Below are positions 25,764-34,370 of a stretch of DNA of 56,759 nucleotides, piece after piece. The DNA lies in contig DAOTTX010000210.1 of NCBI GenBank assembly GCA_034437515.1, forward strand, positions 1 through 56,759, given 5' to 3'. Source of the stretch: DAOTTX01 sp034437515. Lineage in GTDB: Bacteria; Chloroflexota; Anaerolineae; Aggregatilineales; Phototrophicaceae. Every line of letters begins with the position of its first letter. Position 1 is the first letter of the stretch. The position numbers and the translations under genes are program-made. A model generated the notes under the pieces. That model was not told where the DNA came from. It made no database searches and was given only the letters and a program-made list of their open reading frames with translations.

Positions 25764-28613
25764 CTAAAGCGGGGATGAGAACCGCAAAGCTGCGCTGACG
25801 ATCTGCGCGGGATGCAAGACGCTATGACCCGCATCGTGGATTTGTGCCCGGCATGACGTCCCCGGTGCGGTGATGAGTGTCTCCGGCGGCGCGGCTTCGA
25901 TGGCCGGGAGTAAACGATCATTGGCGACCTTCATGCTGATCTCGTAATGTTCGTAGCCGAAGCTGCCCGCAACACCACAGCAACCGGAGTTAATCTCGCT
26001 GACCGTCGCGTTCGGGATGCTTTCTAACAGATGAAGTGTCGCCTCTGTGCTCCACAGCGCCTTTTGATGACAATGCCCGTGCAGCAGAATATCACGCGGT
26101 TGCTCATCCCATTGGAGCCGGTCACCATGCGTGTTGATCTGCTGGCTGAGCCATGTTTCGACCGTCGTCGCACGTTCGGCGAGGTTGGCGACTGTTGCCC
26201 GCCATTCTGGATCGACCAACCGCTCGTATTCGTCGATCACAGCGGAATATTCGCTCGGCTCGATGAAGATCAACGGGCCTTCAAGCGCCATCCATGCCTT
26301 CACGTTGCGATGGGCGATCCGTTTGGCGTTGTCAAGCAAGCCCTTGCTGATCGCCGGTCGTCCGGTCGTCCCGGCGGGGATCGGCGCGACGTTCAATGGC
26401 ACATGGAGTGCGTCCGCGATATGGACGACCGCACGAGCGATGTCGGGGTCGTTGTAGCGGCTGAACGTGTCTACCATCAAGGTTGGGGAACCGGGTGGGG
26501 CATCCGCTCGCCAAGCCTTAAAAGGCTGGCGGTCATAGGCGGGTAAGGGGCGTTCGGTCGGCATACCCAAAAGCCGCAGCATGAACTTCCCCGGACGATG
26601 GTTGAGCATCCAATTGCTGAGTGCTGGCAGCCGCCCCGCGACCGTGTTGATAATGTGGATGTTCCCGAACAACCACGTTTTAAAATCGACGCCGTGCTGC
26701 TCGTGGTGCTGCGCGAGATACTCCGATTTGAGCATCGCAACATCCACCGAGGACGGACACTCGCTTTTACAGGCCTTGCAACTCAAGCATAGATCGTATA
26801 CATCATAGAGTGCCGCACTCTGCAAACCATCGGGCAAGCGTCCGCTGATGGCGGCCCGCAGCGCGTTGGCGCGTCCGCGTGTGCTGTGGGCTTCGTCCAA
26901 CGTGGCCTGATATGATGGGCACATCGTCCCGCTGCCCTCTTTGCGACATACCCCCGCACCGTTGCACATCTCGACCGCGCCGCCCAGGCCGTTATCCGCT
27001 TGCCAATCAAAATGTGTTTTGATCGGGATGACTTCGTAGCTGGTGTTGTAACGCAGCACATCGGCTTGATCCATCGGTGGGGCATCTGCCATTTTGCCGG
27101 GGTTCATCCGGTTGTGCGGGTCGAATATCTGTTTGACCTCACGAAAAGCCTCGGTGAGTTGTTCGCCAAAGATGACGCGCTGCTGTCTACCCCGCACGAT
27201 CCCTTTGCCGTGTTCACCGGTGATCGTGCCTTGATATTTCAACACGGTGCGGGTCACTTGCTCCGAGATGTTGCGGTATTGCTCACGCCCAAGCACATTT
27301 TTGAGATTAATCAACGGGCGGACGTGCAGACATCCGGCGCTGGCGTGGGCATAAATGGTGTAATTTGTCCCTTCACTGGTGATGATTTTATCGACTTCGG
27401 TGATGTAATCCGCAAGATGTTCGACGGGTACAGCGGCATCCTCGACAAAGGCGATGGGCTTGGCGTCACTACGTTCACTCATCAGTAATCCCAGGCCAGC
27501 CTTGCGCACCTTCCAGACGTTGGCCTGTGCCTGCGGTGTGGTCGCATAGGTGATGCTGGCCGTGTGTCCGATGCGTTCGAGCAATCGCTTGAGGTCGTCG
27601 GTCTGCTTTTGGAGTGCCGCCTCACTCTCACCGACAAATTCCACCACCAGAATCGCCGCCGGGTCACCATCGACAAAGGTCAGGCTGCGGGCGAACTCGA
27701 CGTTGCTACGGGTCTTATCCAGCAGGAACTTGTCCATCAACTCGATGGCGGTCGGCTTGAGTTCGAGGATGCGCGGTGTGGCTTCCAGGCTGGCGCGGAT
27801 GGTGTCGAAATGCACCATCATTAGCACTTTTTCTTTCGGTGTGTGGATTGGCACCAGGTTCAGTTCTGCCTGTACGATGGTTGCCAGTGTCCCTTCGGAA
27901 CCGGCGAGCAGTTCATTCAGATTTACCGCCGCCGGGTCGATCTTATCCAGCGCGTACCCGGCGCAGCTTCGCCACGTTTTCGGATAGCGCCGCCGGATCT
28001 CAGCGTCATTTTCACGGACTAGCGCCGCGATCTCCTTACGCATCTGCTGGAGTGTCGTTGTCTCCCCATCCAACCAGACTTTTTCACCACTCGCCAGCAC
28101 GACCTGTAACCGGCGCACATGGTCAGATGTCATCCCGTAGACGATGCTGTGCGCCCCGGTGGAATTGTTGCCGATGACACCGCCGATTGCTGCCCGTTCC
28201 GCGCTGGCGGGGTCTGGACCGAAGCCTAAGCCAAGCCCGGCGAGTTCGGCGTTCATCTGCCCTAAGATTTTGCCCGGTTCGACCTGCACGCAACGCTGGT
28301 CCGCATTGACAGCGGTGACCCGGCGCATGTGCCGGGTGAAGTCCATCACAATCGCTTCACCGACCGTTTGCCCGGCGAGGCTGCTGCCGCCACCGCGCGG
28401 CAAGATCGGCACGTCGTACCGTGCGGCGATCTCGTGTATGGCACACACGTCATCGCTGTGACGCGGGAAGGTCACCCCGACTGGCATGATTTGGTAGTTG
28501 CTGGCATCCGTGCTATAGAGGATGCGTGTCATCGTATCGAATTTTACCTGGGCGGCACCGATTGCCGTCGAGAGGTCGGTGACCAATGCCTCAGCTTTGG
28601 CGATAGTGTACAT
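25764..28613 (-). CDS. FAD-linked oxidase / Fe-S dehydrogenase fusion (GlcD-GlpC type, D-lactate or D-2-hydroxyacid dehydrogenase family)
   Basis: A 949-residue fusion. The N-terminal half is a PCMH-type FAD domain (PRGGGSSLAGQT from 72; IGGVIGNNSTGAHSIVYG near 145-160) followed by a GlcD-like C-terminal cap (THGxxx replaced here by TGEHGKGIVRG). The second half is an iron-sulfur part: a NGAGVCRKEGSGTMCPSY segment, a ferredoxin-type CLSCKACKSECPSS near 607-620, and cysteine-rich CCG-type sequence near the C-terminus (HGHCHQKAL, GCCGVAGSFGYE). Proteins of this layout (such as YdiJ) oxidise D-lactate, D-2-hydroxyglutarate or similar 2-hydroxyacids and pass electrons to the respiratory chain. 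The exact substrate cannot be read from sequence. The ATG is preceded by GGAAG. Confidence 0.88.
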   Translation of the reverse strand: MYTIAKAEALVTDLSTAIGAAQVKFDTMTRILYSTDASNYQIMPVGVTFPRHSDDVCAIHEIAARYDVPILPRGGGSSLAGQTVGEAIVMDFTRHMRRVTAVNADQRCVQVEPGKILGQMNAELAGLGLGFGPDPASAERAAIGGVIGNNSTGAHSIVYGMTSDHVRRLQVVLASGEKVWLDGETTTLQQMRKEIAALVRENDAEIRRRYPKTWRSCAGYALDKIDPAAVNLNELLAGSEGTLATIVQAELNLVPIHTPKEKVLMMVHFDTIRASLEATPRILELKPTAIELMDKFLLDKTRSNVEFARSLTFVDGDPAAILVVEFVGESEAALQKQTDDLKRLLERIGHTASITYATTPQAQANVWKVRKAGLGLLMSERSDAKPIAFVEDAAVPVEHLADYITEVDKIITSEGTNYTIYAHASAGCLHVRPLINLKNVLGREQYRNISEQVTRTVLKYQGTITGEHGKGIVRGRQQRVIFGEQLTEAFREVKQIFDPHNRMNPGKMADAPPMDQADVLRYNTSYEVIPIKTHFDWQADNGLGGAVEMCNGAGVCRKEGSGTMCPSYQATLDEAHSTRGRANALRAAISGRLPDGLQSAALYDVYDLCLSCKACKSECPSSVDVAMLKSEYLAQHHEQHGVDFKTWLFGNIHIINTVAGRLPALSNWMLNHRPGKFMLRLLGMPTERPLPAYDRQPFKAWRADAPPGSPTLMVDTFSRYNDPDIARAVVHIADALHVPLNVAPIPAGTTGRPAISKGLLDNAKRIAHRNVKAWMALEGPLIFIEPSEYSAVIDEYERLVDPEWRATVANLAERATTVETWLSQQINTHGDRLQWDEQPRDILLHGHCHQKALWSTEATLHLLESIPNATVSEINSGCCGVAGSFGYEHYEISMKVANDRLLPAIEAAPPETLITAPGTSCRAQIHDAGHSVLHPAQIVSAALRFSSPL

Positions 28614-28710
28614 GATGATAACTTCCGGTATTCGAAAAGTTGGCCTGCTCGTCGTGATCTGCTATATTAGGTCAGGTCATTATAAAGAGATTAACAAGAG
28701 GTTGCAATCG

Positions 28711-29892
28711 ATGGTCAGCGTTCCTTTAACCCTCGGCATTGAAGAAGAATACCAGATTATCGACCCGGAAACACGCGGGTTGACTTCATTTGTACAACAA
28801 CTGTTAGACGAAGGCCGGGTGGTGCTTGGCGACCAGCTCAAACCGGAGTTCATGGCTTCACAGATCGAGGTCGGTAGCCAGATCTGCCGCAACGTGAAGG
28901 AAGCACGCCAGGAAATCGTCCGGTTGCGACAGACGGTCTATGAGGTTGCGCAAGAACACGGGCGAACCATCGCCGCCGCCTCGACACATCCGTTTTCCCT
29001 CTGGTCGGAGCAGAACATCAACGAAGGCAAACGCTATAAAGACCTCGAACAGCACATGCAGATGGTAGGGCGGCGGTTGCTCATCTTCGGGATGCACGTT
29101 CACATTGGTTTCGGTACGACGCTGGAGGCGTATGAACTGATGATTGACATCCAGAACCAGATGCGCTATTTTCTGCCGCATTTGCTGGCGCTGAGCACGA
29201 GTTCCCCGTTCTGGCATGGGCAAGATACCGGCCTCAAGAGCTACCGCAGCATCATCTTTGAGAACCTGCCGCGCACCGGGTTGCCGCCGATCTTCGACAG
29301 CTACGCCGAGTACATCGAGATGGTCAAGACGATGGCGCGGGTGGGGTCGCTGGGTGAGGATAGCAAAAGTGGAGGCAACATCGACGCGACGAAAATCTGG
29401 TGGGACTCACGCCCACACACCAAGTTCGGCACGCTGGAAATCCGTATAAATGATTTGTGTACACGGGTGGATGAGGCTATTTGTATCGCCGCGCTGGTGC
29501 AGGCCATCGTCGCCAAGTTGATTAAGCTGCGTAACCAGAATCTCAGTTGGCGGGTGTATCGTAACGAGTTGATCTCTGAGAACAAATGGCGGGCGGTGCG
29601 TTATGGCCTGGATGGCAAGCTGATCGACTTTGGCAAGATGGAAGAGGTGCCGATGCGCTTTCTCGCTGAAGAATTGGTGACATTTGTTGATGATGTGGTC
29701 GATGAACTCGGCAGCCGTAAAGAGGTCGAATACGTACATCAAATCATCCAGTACGGCACCAGTGCTGACCGTCAGGTCAAGACCTATCGTAAAGCGATCA
29801 AGACTGGCGCGTCTCACGAGGAGGCCTTACAGGTCGTGGTCGATCAACTCATCGAAGAGACGCACGAAGGCTGGAAGATGCCGGCCAAGTAG
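28711..29892 (+). CDS. Carboxylate-amine ligase of the glutamate-cysteine ligase GCS2 family (YbdK-like)
   Basis: A 393-residue protein. The frame opens at 28522, but the ATG at 28711 (MVSVPLTLGIEEEYQ) has AAGAGG upstream and begins at the family's conserved LGIEEEYQIIDPETR. Further family sequence includes ASQIEVGSQICRNVKEAR, AAASTHPFSLW, FGMHVHIGF, LALSTSSPFWHG and the KFGTLEIRINDLCTRVDEA region. Members form gamma-glutamyl-type amide bonds with ATP; YbdK itself has weak glutamate-cysteine ligase activity and the true substrates of many members are unknown. The gene stands alone and divergent from the FAD dehydrogenase, so no pathway is suggested by context. Confidence 0.85.
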   Translation: MVSVPLTLGIEEEYQIIDPETRGLTSFVQQLLDEGRVVLGDQLKPEFMASQIEVGSQICRNVKEARQEIVRLRQTVYEVAQEHGRTIAAASTHPFSLWSEQNINEGKRYKDLEQHMQMVGRRLLIFGMHVHIGFGTTLEAYELMIDIQNQMRYFLPHLLALSTSSPFWHGQDTGLKSYRSIIFENLPRTGLPPIFDSYAEYIEMVKTMARVGSLGEDSKSGGNIDATKIWWDSRPHTKFGTLEIRINDLCTRVDEAICIAALVQAIVAKLIKLRNQNLSWRVYRNELISENKWRAVRYGLDGKLIDFGKMEEVPMRFLAEELVTFVDDVVDELGSRKEVEYVHQIIQYGTSADRQVKTYRKAIKTGASHEEALQVVVDQLIEETHEGWKMPAK

Positions 29893-29898
29893 TAGACG

Positions 29899-29985
29899 TC
29901 ACAGCATCACAACCGCGTGTTCATCTGCGTAAAGGACATGGACGGGTGTTCCCGGTGGTGCTGGCAGCGCCCGACCGTTGAGCTG
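29899..29985 (-). pseudogene. Possible remnant of an ABC-transporter ATPase C-terminus
   Basis: On the minus strand 28 codons between stop codons read QLNGRALPAPPGTPVHVLYA then DEHAVVML-stop. The end resembles the TOBE-like tail of a PotA/ModC-type ATPase. It has no start and no neighbouring part of such a gene. It is short enough to be chance; reported as weak evidence of gene decay. Confidence 0.15.
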
Positions 29986-30026
29986 CTATGTAATTCCCAG
30001 TGTGGCAGGGTGGCGGGATGCAAGAA

Positions 30027-30054
30027 GCAAAAATCCCCCGATGACTGGGGGATT
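30027..30054 (-). terminator. Rho-independent terminator of the pseudo-receiver/GAF gene
   Basis: The stem AATCCCCC/GGGGGATT lies 27 bases after the stop at 30081 and, read on the minus strand, continues into a T-run (GGGGGATTTTTGC). Confidence 0.75.
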
Positions 30055-30080
30055 GGCTTGAGAGATGAGGCGCGTCGTGC

Positions 30081-30917
30081 TTATGCCTTCGAGAGTGCCG
30101 CCGCTAGTTGTGTGCTGACGAGTTCGAGCATCAAAACGCTGTCCTGCGGGATGCTGCCCGGACGGTCATTGCAGGCCGCCAGCACGCCATAGCTGACCTT
30201 GTTAAACGCCACCGGCACGCAGACCACCGCGCCCAGCCGTCCCCGTGCCACTAGCGGATGTGTCGGGCGGTCATCCGGGCTGGCGATGCGGCTCTGCCCG
30301 TTTTTCGCCACCCAGCCCATCAAATCGTCATCGTTGGCTTTCTTTGGCGCGATGGCGTTGACCGCGTTCGGCCCGGCCTGTGCTTGTAAGCGTAGTTCCA
30401 TCGGGTCATTGCCGGTGATGTGATAGTAGGCCACGTAATCGTAACCCATGTCTTTGATGACCTCGACAGCGGCGTTCTGCTTGCCGCTGTTACCGGTCGC
30501 CTGTCGCAACTGCTTTGAGATGTTCCGTACCGCCGGCAGACTATCCGAGCGCAACGTTTCCATCCGGCGATCCGACATCAGCTTGGTGATCTTGCGCATC
30601 AGTTCGTCATGACGGAAGGGTTCGGTGCTGAGTTCATCGGCTTGCCCCGGCAGGCCGAAATCCGCGCCTTCGTCAACCAGCACGATAATCAAGCGGGGAT
30701 ATTTCTTACGGATGGCATCCACAAAATCAAAGGCGCGGTGCAGTTCGTTGTCGAGTACCAGCACATCGACGTGCTGGTCACGATCTTCGATGACACCGAG
30801 CGCGTCTTTCAAGGAGTTGACGATTTGCACGCCAAATTCGCCTGATTTGCTCATATGCTCATAGTAACGTTTCGATTTGTCTTCTTCCAATGCGGCGAGG
30901 ATCTGTGTTGAGGCCAT
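30081..30917 (-). CDS. Degenerate receiver domain fused to a GAF domain
   Basis: A 278-residue cytoplasmic protein. Residues 1-115 have the length and alternating pattern of a receiver domain with VDVLVLDNELHRAFDFVDAIRKK (in part), so the phosphoacceptor-like Asp in VLDNE is present. However, the acidic pair near the N-terminus (LAALEEDKSK) is shifted, and the Lys at the end of beta-5 is replaced in LSTEPFRHDE. It is probably a pseudo-receiver. Residues ~125-278 form a GAF domain (YDYVAYYHITGNDPMELRL, DDLMGWVAKNGQSRIA, GAVVCVPVAFNKVSYGVLAA) with the usual pattern for small-molecule binding; no chromophore Cys is evident. There is no output domain, so it may act by protein contact. It has its own terminator. 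Confidence 0.75.
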   Translation of the reverse strand: MASTQILAALEEDKSKRYYEHMSKSGEFGVQIVNSLKDALGVIEDRDQHVDVLVLDNELHRAFDFVDAIRKKYPRLIIVLVDEGADFGLPGQADELSTEPFRHDELMRKITKLMSDRRMETLRSDSLPAVRNISKQLRQATGNSGKQNAAVEVIKDMGYDYVAYYHITGNDPMELRLQAQAGPNAVNAIAPKKANDDDLMGWVAKNGQSRIASPDDRPTHPLVARGRLGAVVCVPVAFNKVSYGVLAACNDRPGSIPQDSVLMLELVSTQLAAALSKA

Positions 30918-30993
30918 AGGATAATTTCTTTCTGTATCAAAATAAACGATATAATCTCACTATAGCAGATCGGATGGCGGGCAATCGTAAAGC

Positions 30994-32187
30994 CTAAAAA
31001 TCTGTGATGTGTTTGCTCGTGAGCAGCGTCAGCAGAATGAGTTGCTTCAAGCCGGCTTCGACTGGTTCTAGCTCGATGTATTCATCGACGCGGTGTGCGT
31101 TTGCGCCGCTCGTCACACCGATGGTTACGGTGGGGCAACCCGCTTGTAGCGGAATGTTGCCATCCGTGCTGCCGCTGTGCAGACCGCCTTTAAAGCGCAC
31201 GACTTCCAGCGAAGCGAGGGCGAATTGTACCAGCGGGTGCGCCGGGTCGAGTTCGCCTGCCGGACGATCCCCAACGATCTCGACCTCAAAGCGTAAGTCG
31301 TCGCGTTTAATCTCGTCCATGAAAGTGCGCACACGTCTTTCTAGTGAGGCCAGTTCCGCCGGGGATTCTGACCGCATATCCAGCCAGAGTGTGGCCTCGG
31401 TCGCTAATGCGTTGATGGCCTGTCCCCCCTCGATCATACCGATGTTGTAGGTGGTGCGTGGCTCGTTGGGCGGGTTGATCCTCAATAGGCGTGCGCCCAG
31501 TTCGACGAGACCGTTGATGGCGCTATGTTTGCCGAAATGTACCCAGCTATGTCCACCGTCGGCCTTCGCGGTGATCTTGAGGCGACGTACCGCGATCCCG
31601 GCATTGTAGACAAACCCCAGCGCCAGCCCTTCCATGTTGATGACCGCGCCGATGGAATCGGCAATGTGTGTATAAGCCGCCCGCATGCCGTCCAGGTTGC
31701 CCAGACCTTCCTCGCGGGTCGTGGCGACGAAGTGCAGGTCTACGGGTGGGGTGATGTTGCCCATCTGTAAGCCTCGCGCAATCCCTAACATGCCCGCGAC
31801 ACCCATGCTGTTATCACCGATGCCCGGTCCGTAGATACGGTCGTCCTCACGGCGGACGGTCAGGTCAACCCCGGCGGCAAAGACTGTATCGCTGTGGGCT
31901 GAGAGCATCACCCCCGGCACCGTGCGAACTTCACCGGGCATCAGGCCATAGACGTTGTACCAGTCATCAATCCAGATGTTTTCTAACCCAAGTGCTTGGT
32001 ATTGCGCGGCGATGTAGTCCGCACGTTTGGCTTCATCGAATGTCGGAGCAGGCACTTGCTGGACTTTGATGCATTGGTTGATGACCCATTTTGTAAGTGC
32101 TGGCAACCATGTCCAGTTGATCTGTGCCGCCAGGTCTGATGTTATGGTGCGGTAATTTTCGGCACGAGATTGCGCTGAATAAGTCAT
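30994..32187 (-). CDS. M20 family zinc peptidase / amidohydrolase
   Basis: A 397-residue protein of the M20 family, in the tripeptidase/PepT-like branch. Metal ligands and catalytic residues are visible: H98 and D100 in SAHSDT, D125 in GPGIGDNSMG, E159/E160 in TREEGLGNLDG (catalytic base and ligand), E186 in NMEG, and the C-terminal His in GANAHRVDEYIE. A dimerisation domain lies between about 195 and 310 (KADGGHSWVHFGKHSAIN). There is no signal peptide, so it is cytoplasmic. It probably cleaves small peptides or N-acyl amino acids; the exact substrate is not readable. It stands as a single gene upstream of the pseudo-receiver/GAF gene on the same strand. Confidence 0.85.
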   Translation of the reverse strand: MTYSAQSRAENYRTITSDLAAQINWTWLPALTKWVINQCIKVQQVPAPTFDEAKRADYIAAQYQALGLENIWIDDWYNVYGLMPGEVRTVPGVMLSAHSDTVFAAGVDLTVRREDDRIYGPGIGDNSMGVAGMLGIARGLQMGNITPPVDLHFVATTREEGLGNLDGMRAAYTHIADSIGAVINMEGLALGFVYNAGIAVRRLKITAKADGGHSWVHFGKHSAINGLVELGARLLRINPPNEPRTTYNIGMIEGGQAINALATEATLWLDMRSESPAELASLERRVRTFMDEIKRDDLRFEVEIVGDRPAGELDPAHPLVQFALASLEVVRFKGGLHSGSTDGNIPLQAGCPTVTIGVTSGANAHRVDEYIELEPVEAGLKQLILLTLLTSKHITDF

Positions 32188-32288
32188 GCGCCCTGCTCCT
32201 TCTTATGCTATACTCTCAATTCCGTATTAAGTCATTTTACAATACTTGATGTAGGTTTGCCCTCTCTCGACGAGGCGGCACCCTATGT

Positions 32289-32316
32289 TTGACTCTGTTG
32301 GCACAGTTATTATGAC
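32289..32316 (+). promoter_or_regulatory. Candidate promoter of the OmpR-like regulator
   Basis: TTGACT (32289-32294) and TATGAC (32311-32316) with a 16-base spacer, about 50 bases before the start codon. Confidence 0.45.
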
Positions 32317-32364
32317 TCATCTTCCCTAACCAAGCATGAGAACCGGTATCCCGAAGGAGCGTTC

Positions 32365-33012
32365 ATGGAGATTATTTTGTACATTGCCGGTAAGAGCCGC
32401 AAAGCAGCAGAATTTGAGGCGGCGCTCGGCAAGCAGTACGAATTAATCCGCGTCTACAGTGGGAAGCAGGCGATAGAACAACCCAGAACACCGTCGCTGA
32501 TCGTTTTAGATGCCGCTTCGATGCGAACAACTGGCAAACGTATCTGCGAGCAGTTGGAAAACACCTACGCGCAGGTGCCGGTTATTCATATTCATCCCGG
32601 TAAGAAGGCTGAAGCCAGGAGTGAGGCCGCGCTGGTGCTGGCCTTCCCGTTGAGCGCCCGGCGGTTGCTACAAAATGTCGATAGTCTGCTCAGCGAGGAA
32701 GAGGTAATCGAATGTGGGCCGTTCCGTATGAATGTCGTCCGGCGCACGTTGATCTCGCATGGTAAGGAGGTGCAGTTGACGCCCAAAGTCGCATCTCTGG
32801 TTGAGATTTTCCTCCGGCATCCTGAGGAGACCATTGATCGTAAAACGTTGATGTCACAAATCTGGGAGACGGATTATCTCGGTGATACGCGCACGTTGAA
32901 TGTGCATATCCGTTGGGTGCGTGATGCGCTGGAAAATGGCGGCAAGCGTCCCAAATATCTCAAGACAGTGCGTGGGGTGGGGTATCGCCTGGTGCTGCCG
33001 GAGGAAAACTAA
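32365..33012 (+). CDS. OmpR-type winged-helix regulator with degenerate receiver
   Basis: A 215-residue DNA-binding regulator. Residues ~115-213 are a clear OmpR/PhoB winged helix (LTPKVASLVEIFLRHPEETI, LGDTRTLNVHIRWVRDALE, VRGVGYRL). Residues 1-108 have receiver length, and D49 (LIVLDA) sits at the phosphoacceptor position. However, the acidic pair is replaced (YIAGKS), and the conserved Lys before beta-5's proline is lost (LAFPLS). It is therefore probably phosphorylation-independent or uses an unusual signal. No kinase gene is adjacent. The ATG has AAGGAG upstream. Confidence 0.82.
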   Translation: MEIILYIAGKSRKAAEFEAALGKQYELIRVYSGKQAIEQPRTPSLIVLDAASMRTTGKRICEQLENTYAQVPVIHIHPGKKAEARSEAALVLAFPLSARRLLQNVDSLLSEEEVIECGPFRMNVVRRTLISHGKEVQLTPKVASLVEIFLRHPEETIDRKTLMSQIWETDYLGDTRTLNVHIRWVRDALENGGKRPKYLKTVRGVGYRLVLPEEN

Positions 33013-33037
33013 AACAGCCGACTTTGTTGGTCGGCTG
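33008..33037 (-). terminator. Terminator of rpsT
   Basis: The stem CAGCCGAC/GTCGGCTG (33015-33037) lies just after the rpsT stop; on the minus strand it is followed by GTTTTAGTTTT. It may also serve the convergent regulator. Confidence 0.7.
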
Positions 33038-33044
33038 GGTGATC

Positions 33045-33314
33045 TTACTCTGACTCAAGTTGCGCCAGTTGTTTCATCAGGCGGCTCTTGCGGCGGGCAG
33101 CGTTTCGTGGGTGGATGATCCCCTTGCTCGCGGTCTTGTCGAGATCGATGATCGCCTTCTTGGTTGCTTCACGCGCTTCTTCGACGTTTTCGTTCTCAAT
33201 CGCGCTGCGTGCTCTTTTTACGAGAGTACGACTACGATTGCGATAGACGCGGTGATGTTCGCGGCGTTTCGCATTCTGGCGAATGCGCTTCTCCGCAGAC
33301 TTATGGTTCGCCAT
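33045..33314 (-). CDS. rpsT: 30S ribosomal protein S20
   Basis: An 89-residue basic, helical ribosomal protein that binds 16S rRNA. It has the canonical pattern MANHKSAEKRIRQNAKRREH at the N-terminus, a middle EEAREATKKAIIDLDKTASKG (in part) and GIIHPRNAARRKSRL at the C-terminus. The length is normal. It is a single-gene unit with its own promoter and terminator, as in many bacteria. Confidence 0.97.
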   Translation of the reverse strand: MANHKSAEKRIRQNAKRREHHRVYRNRSRTLVKRARSAIENENVEEAREATKKAIIDLDKTASKGIIHPRNAARRKSRLMKQLAQLESE

Positions 33315-33353
33315 GTTTAATTTGCCTCAATTGTCTGGATTCAACAGACGATT

Positions 33354-33383
33354 ATGATAGCATAGCGCCGCTCTGTCTGTCCA
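33354..33383 (-). promoter_or_regulatory. Candidate promoter of rpsT
   Basis: On the minus strand TGGACA (33378-33383) and TATCAT (33354-33359) have an 18-base spacer, 40 bases before the start codon. It lies between the stop of the next gene and rpsT. Confidence 0.5.
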
Positions 33384-33390
33384 GCGTTTG

Positions 33391-34320
33391 TTACGCCATT
33401 GTCAGTAGTACGACCGCCCCAATGTTCCCCACGATGAGCAATAATACGAGCAGTAAACTAAATACCGGCAGTCCCCCGCCCGTGCCGGGTAAGCGAGTCG
33501 CCTTAATGTCTTTCGGGATCGCTTTGAAGTAGTAGCTGGGGTCATTTTCTGCGACGTCGCTCCCGTCGGCCTCCTCATAGAATGCACCGCTATCGCGTCT
33601 TTTGCTCGGCGCACTTTCCATCGCTGCGGGGGTCGCGGCGACTGGTTGCGCTTCTTCTTCCGGCTCCATCCCGTCAAACGGGTCGTCTAAACTGTCGAAC
33701 AGGGCGTCTGCGTCCATTTCTTCTTCGGCGACGGGGGTATCATAGACGTCGTTGAAGTCTTCATCGTCGAAGCCCATACGCAGGTCGTCTTCGGTGACAT
33801 CGACCGGTTGCTCGAAAGTTTCTTCGGTAAACACATCATCGTCGAATGCATCCGTGAACATATCTGCATAGGCGTCGTCTTCCATCGTGAAGGGACCGTC
33901 AGTCGGCGCGGATGACTGTTCTTGACCGATACCGAGGTCGGTGATCCAGTTATCATATTCATCCCGGCTGATTTCGCTTGAGGGGTCATATGAGGCGCTG
34001 GCGCTGCTGGTCGCCGTTGGAGGGACGTCGTATGGGTCTTTTTCGGGTTCGGCGGGTGCTTCCGTCGTTTCGCTCTTTTCATCGAGCAGTGCCAGACCAC
34101 GTTTAGCGTTGGTATTATCCGGGTTGAGCACCAGCACATTCTGTAGACAAACGCGCTGATCTTCGACGGATTCGACCACTGCACTCAGCCACATCCACGC
34201 TTTCTCGTGGTGGTCGTCAATCTCGGTCGCTTTTTCCAGTAGGGCGCGGGCGTGAGGTTTATTCCCACCTTTGTAGGATTTGATCGCCTCTTTCACCATT
34301 TCATCGACGTTGGATGTCAT
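33391..34320 (-). CDS. Tail-anchored protein: TPR-like N-terminus, long acidic linker, C-terminal membrane helix
   Basis: A 309-residue protein I cannot assign to a named family. Residues ~5-80 form a TPR-like helical repeat unit (EAIKSYKGGNKPHARALLEK; AWMWLSAVVESVEDQRVCLQ) of the kind common in Chloroflexota proteins. Residues ~82-270 are strongly acidic and low in complexity (many Asp, Glu and Pro). A single membrane helix lies at ~282-307 (LPVFSLLLVLLLIVGNIGAVV) with only two residues after it, so the protein would be anchored by its tail with the acidic region in the cytoplasm. The layout suggests a scaffold or docking protein. It is encoded between the LysR gene and rpsT on the same strand. 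Confidence 0.6.
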   Translation of the reverse strand: MTSNVDEMVKEAIKSYKGGNKPHARALLEKATEIDDHHEKAWMWLSAVVESVEDQRVCLQNVLVLNPDNTNAKRGLALLDEKSETTEAPAEPEKDPYDVPPTATSSASASYDPSSEISRDEYDNWITDLGIGQEQSSAPTDGPFTMEDDAYADMFTDAFDDDVFTEETFEQPVDVTEDDLRMGFDDEDFNDVYDTPVAEEEMDADALFDSLDDPFDGMEPEEEAQPVAATPAAMESAPSKRRDSGAFYEEADGSDVAENDPSYYFKAIPKDIKATRLPGTGGGLPVFSLLLVLLLIVGNIGAVVLLTMA

Positions 34321-34370
34321 CTCGTCGTTTCCTCAATTATTCCTGTCTATCATAGTATGTCTAGTATAGC

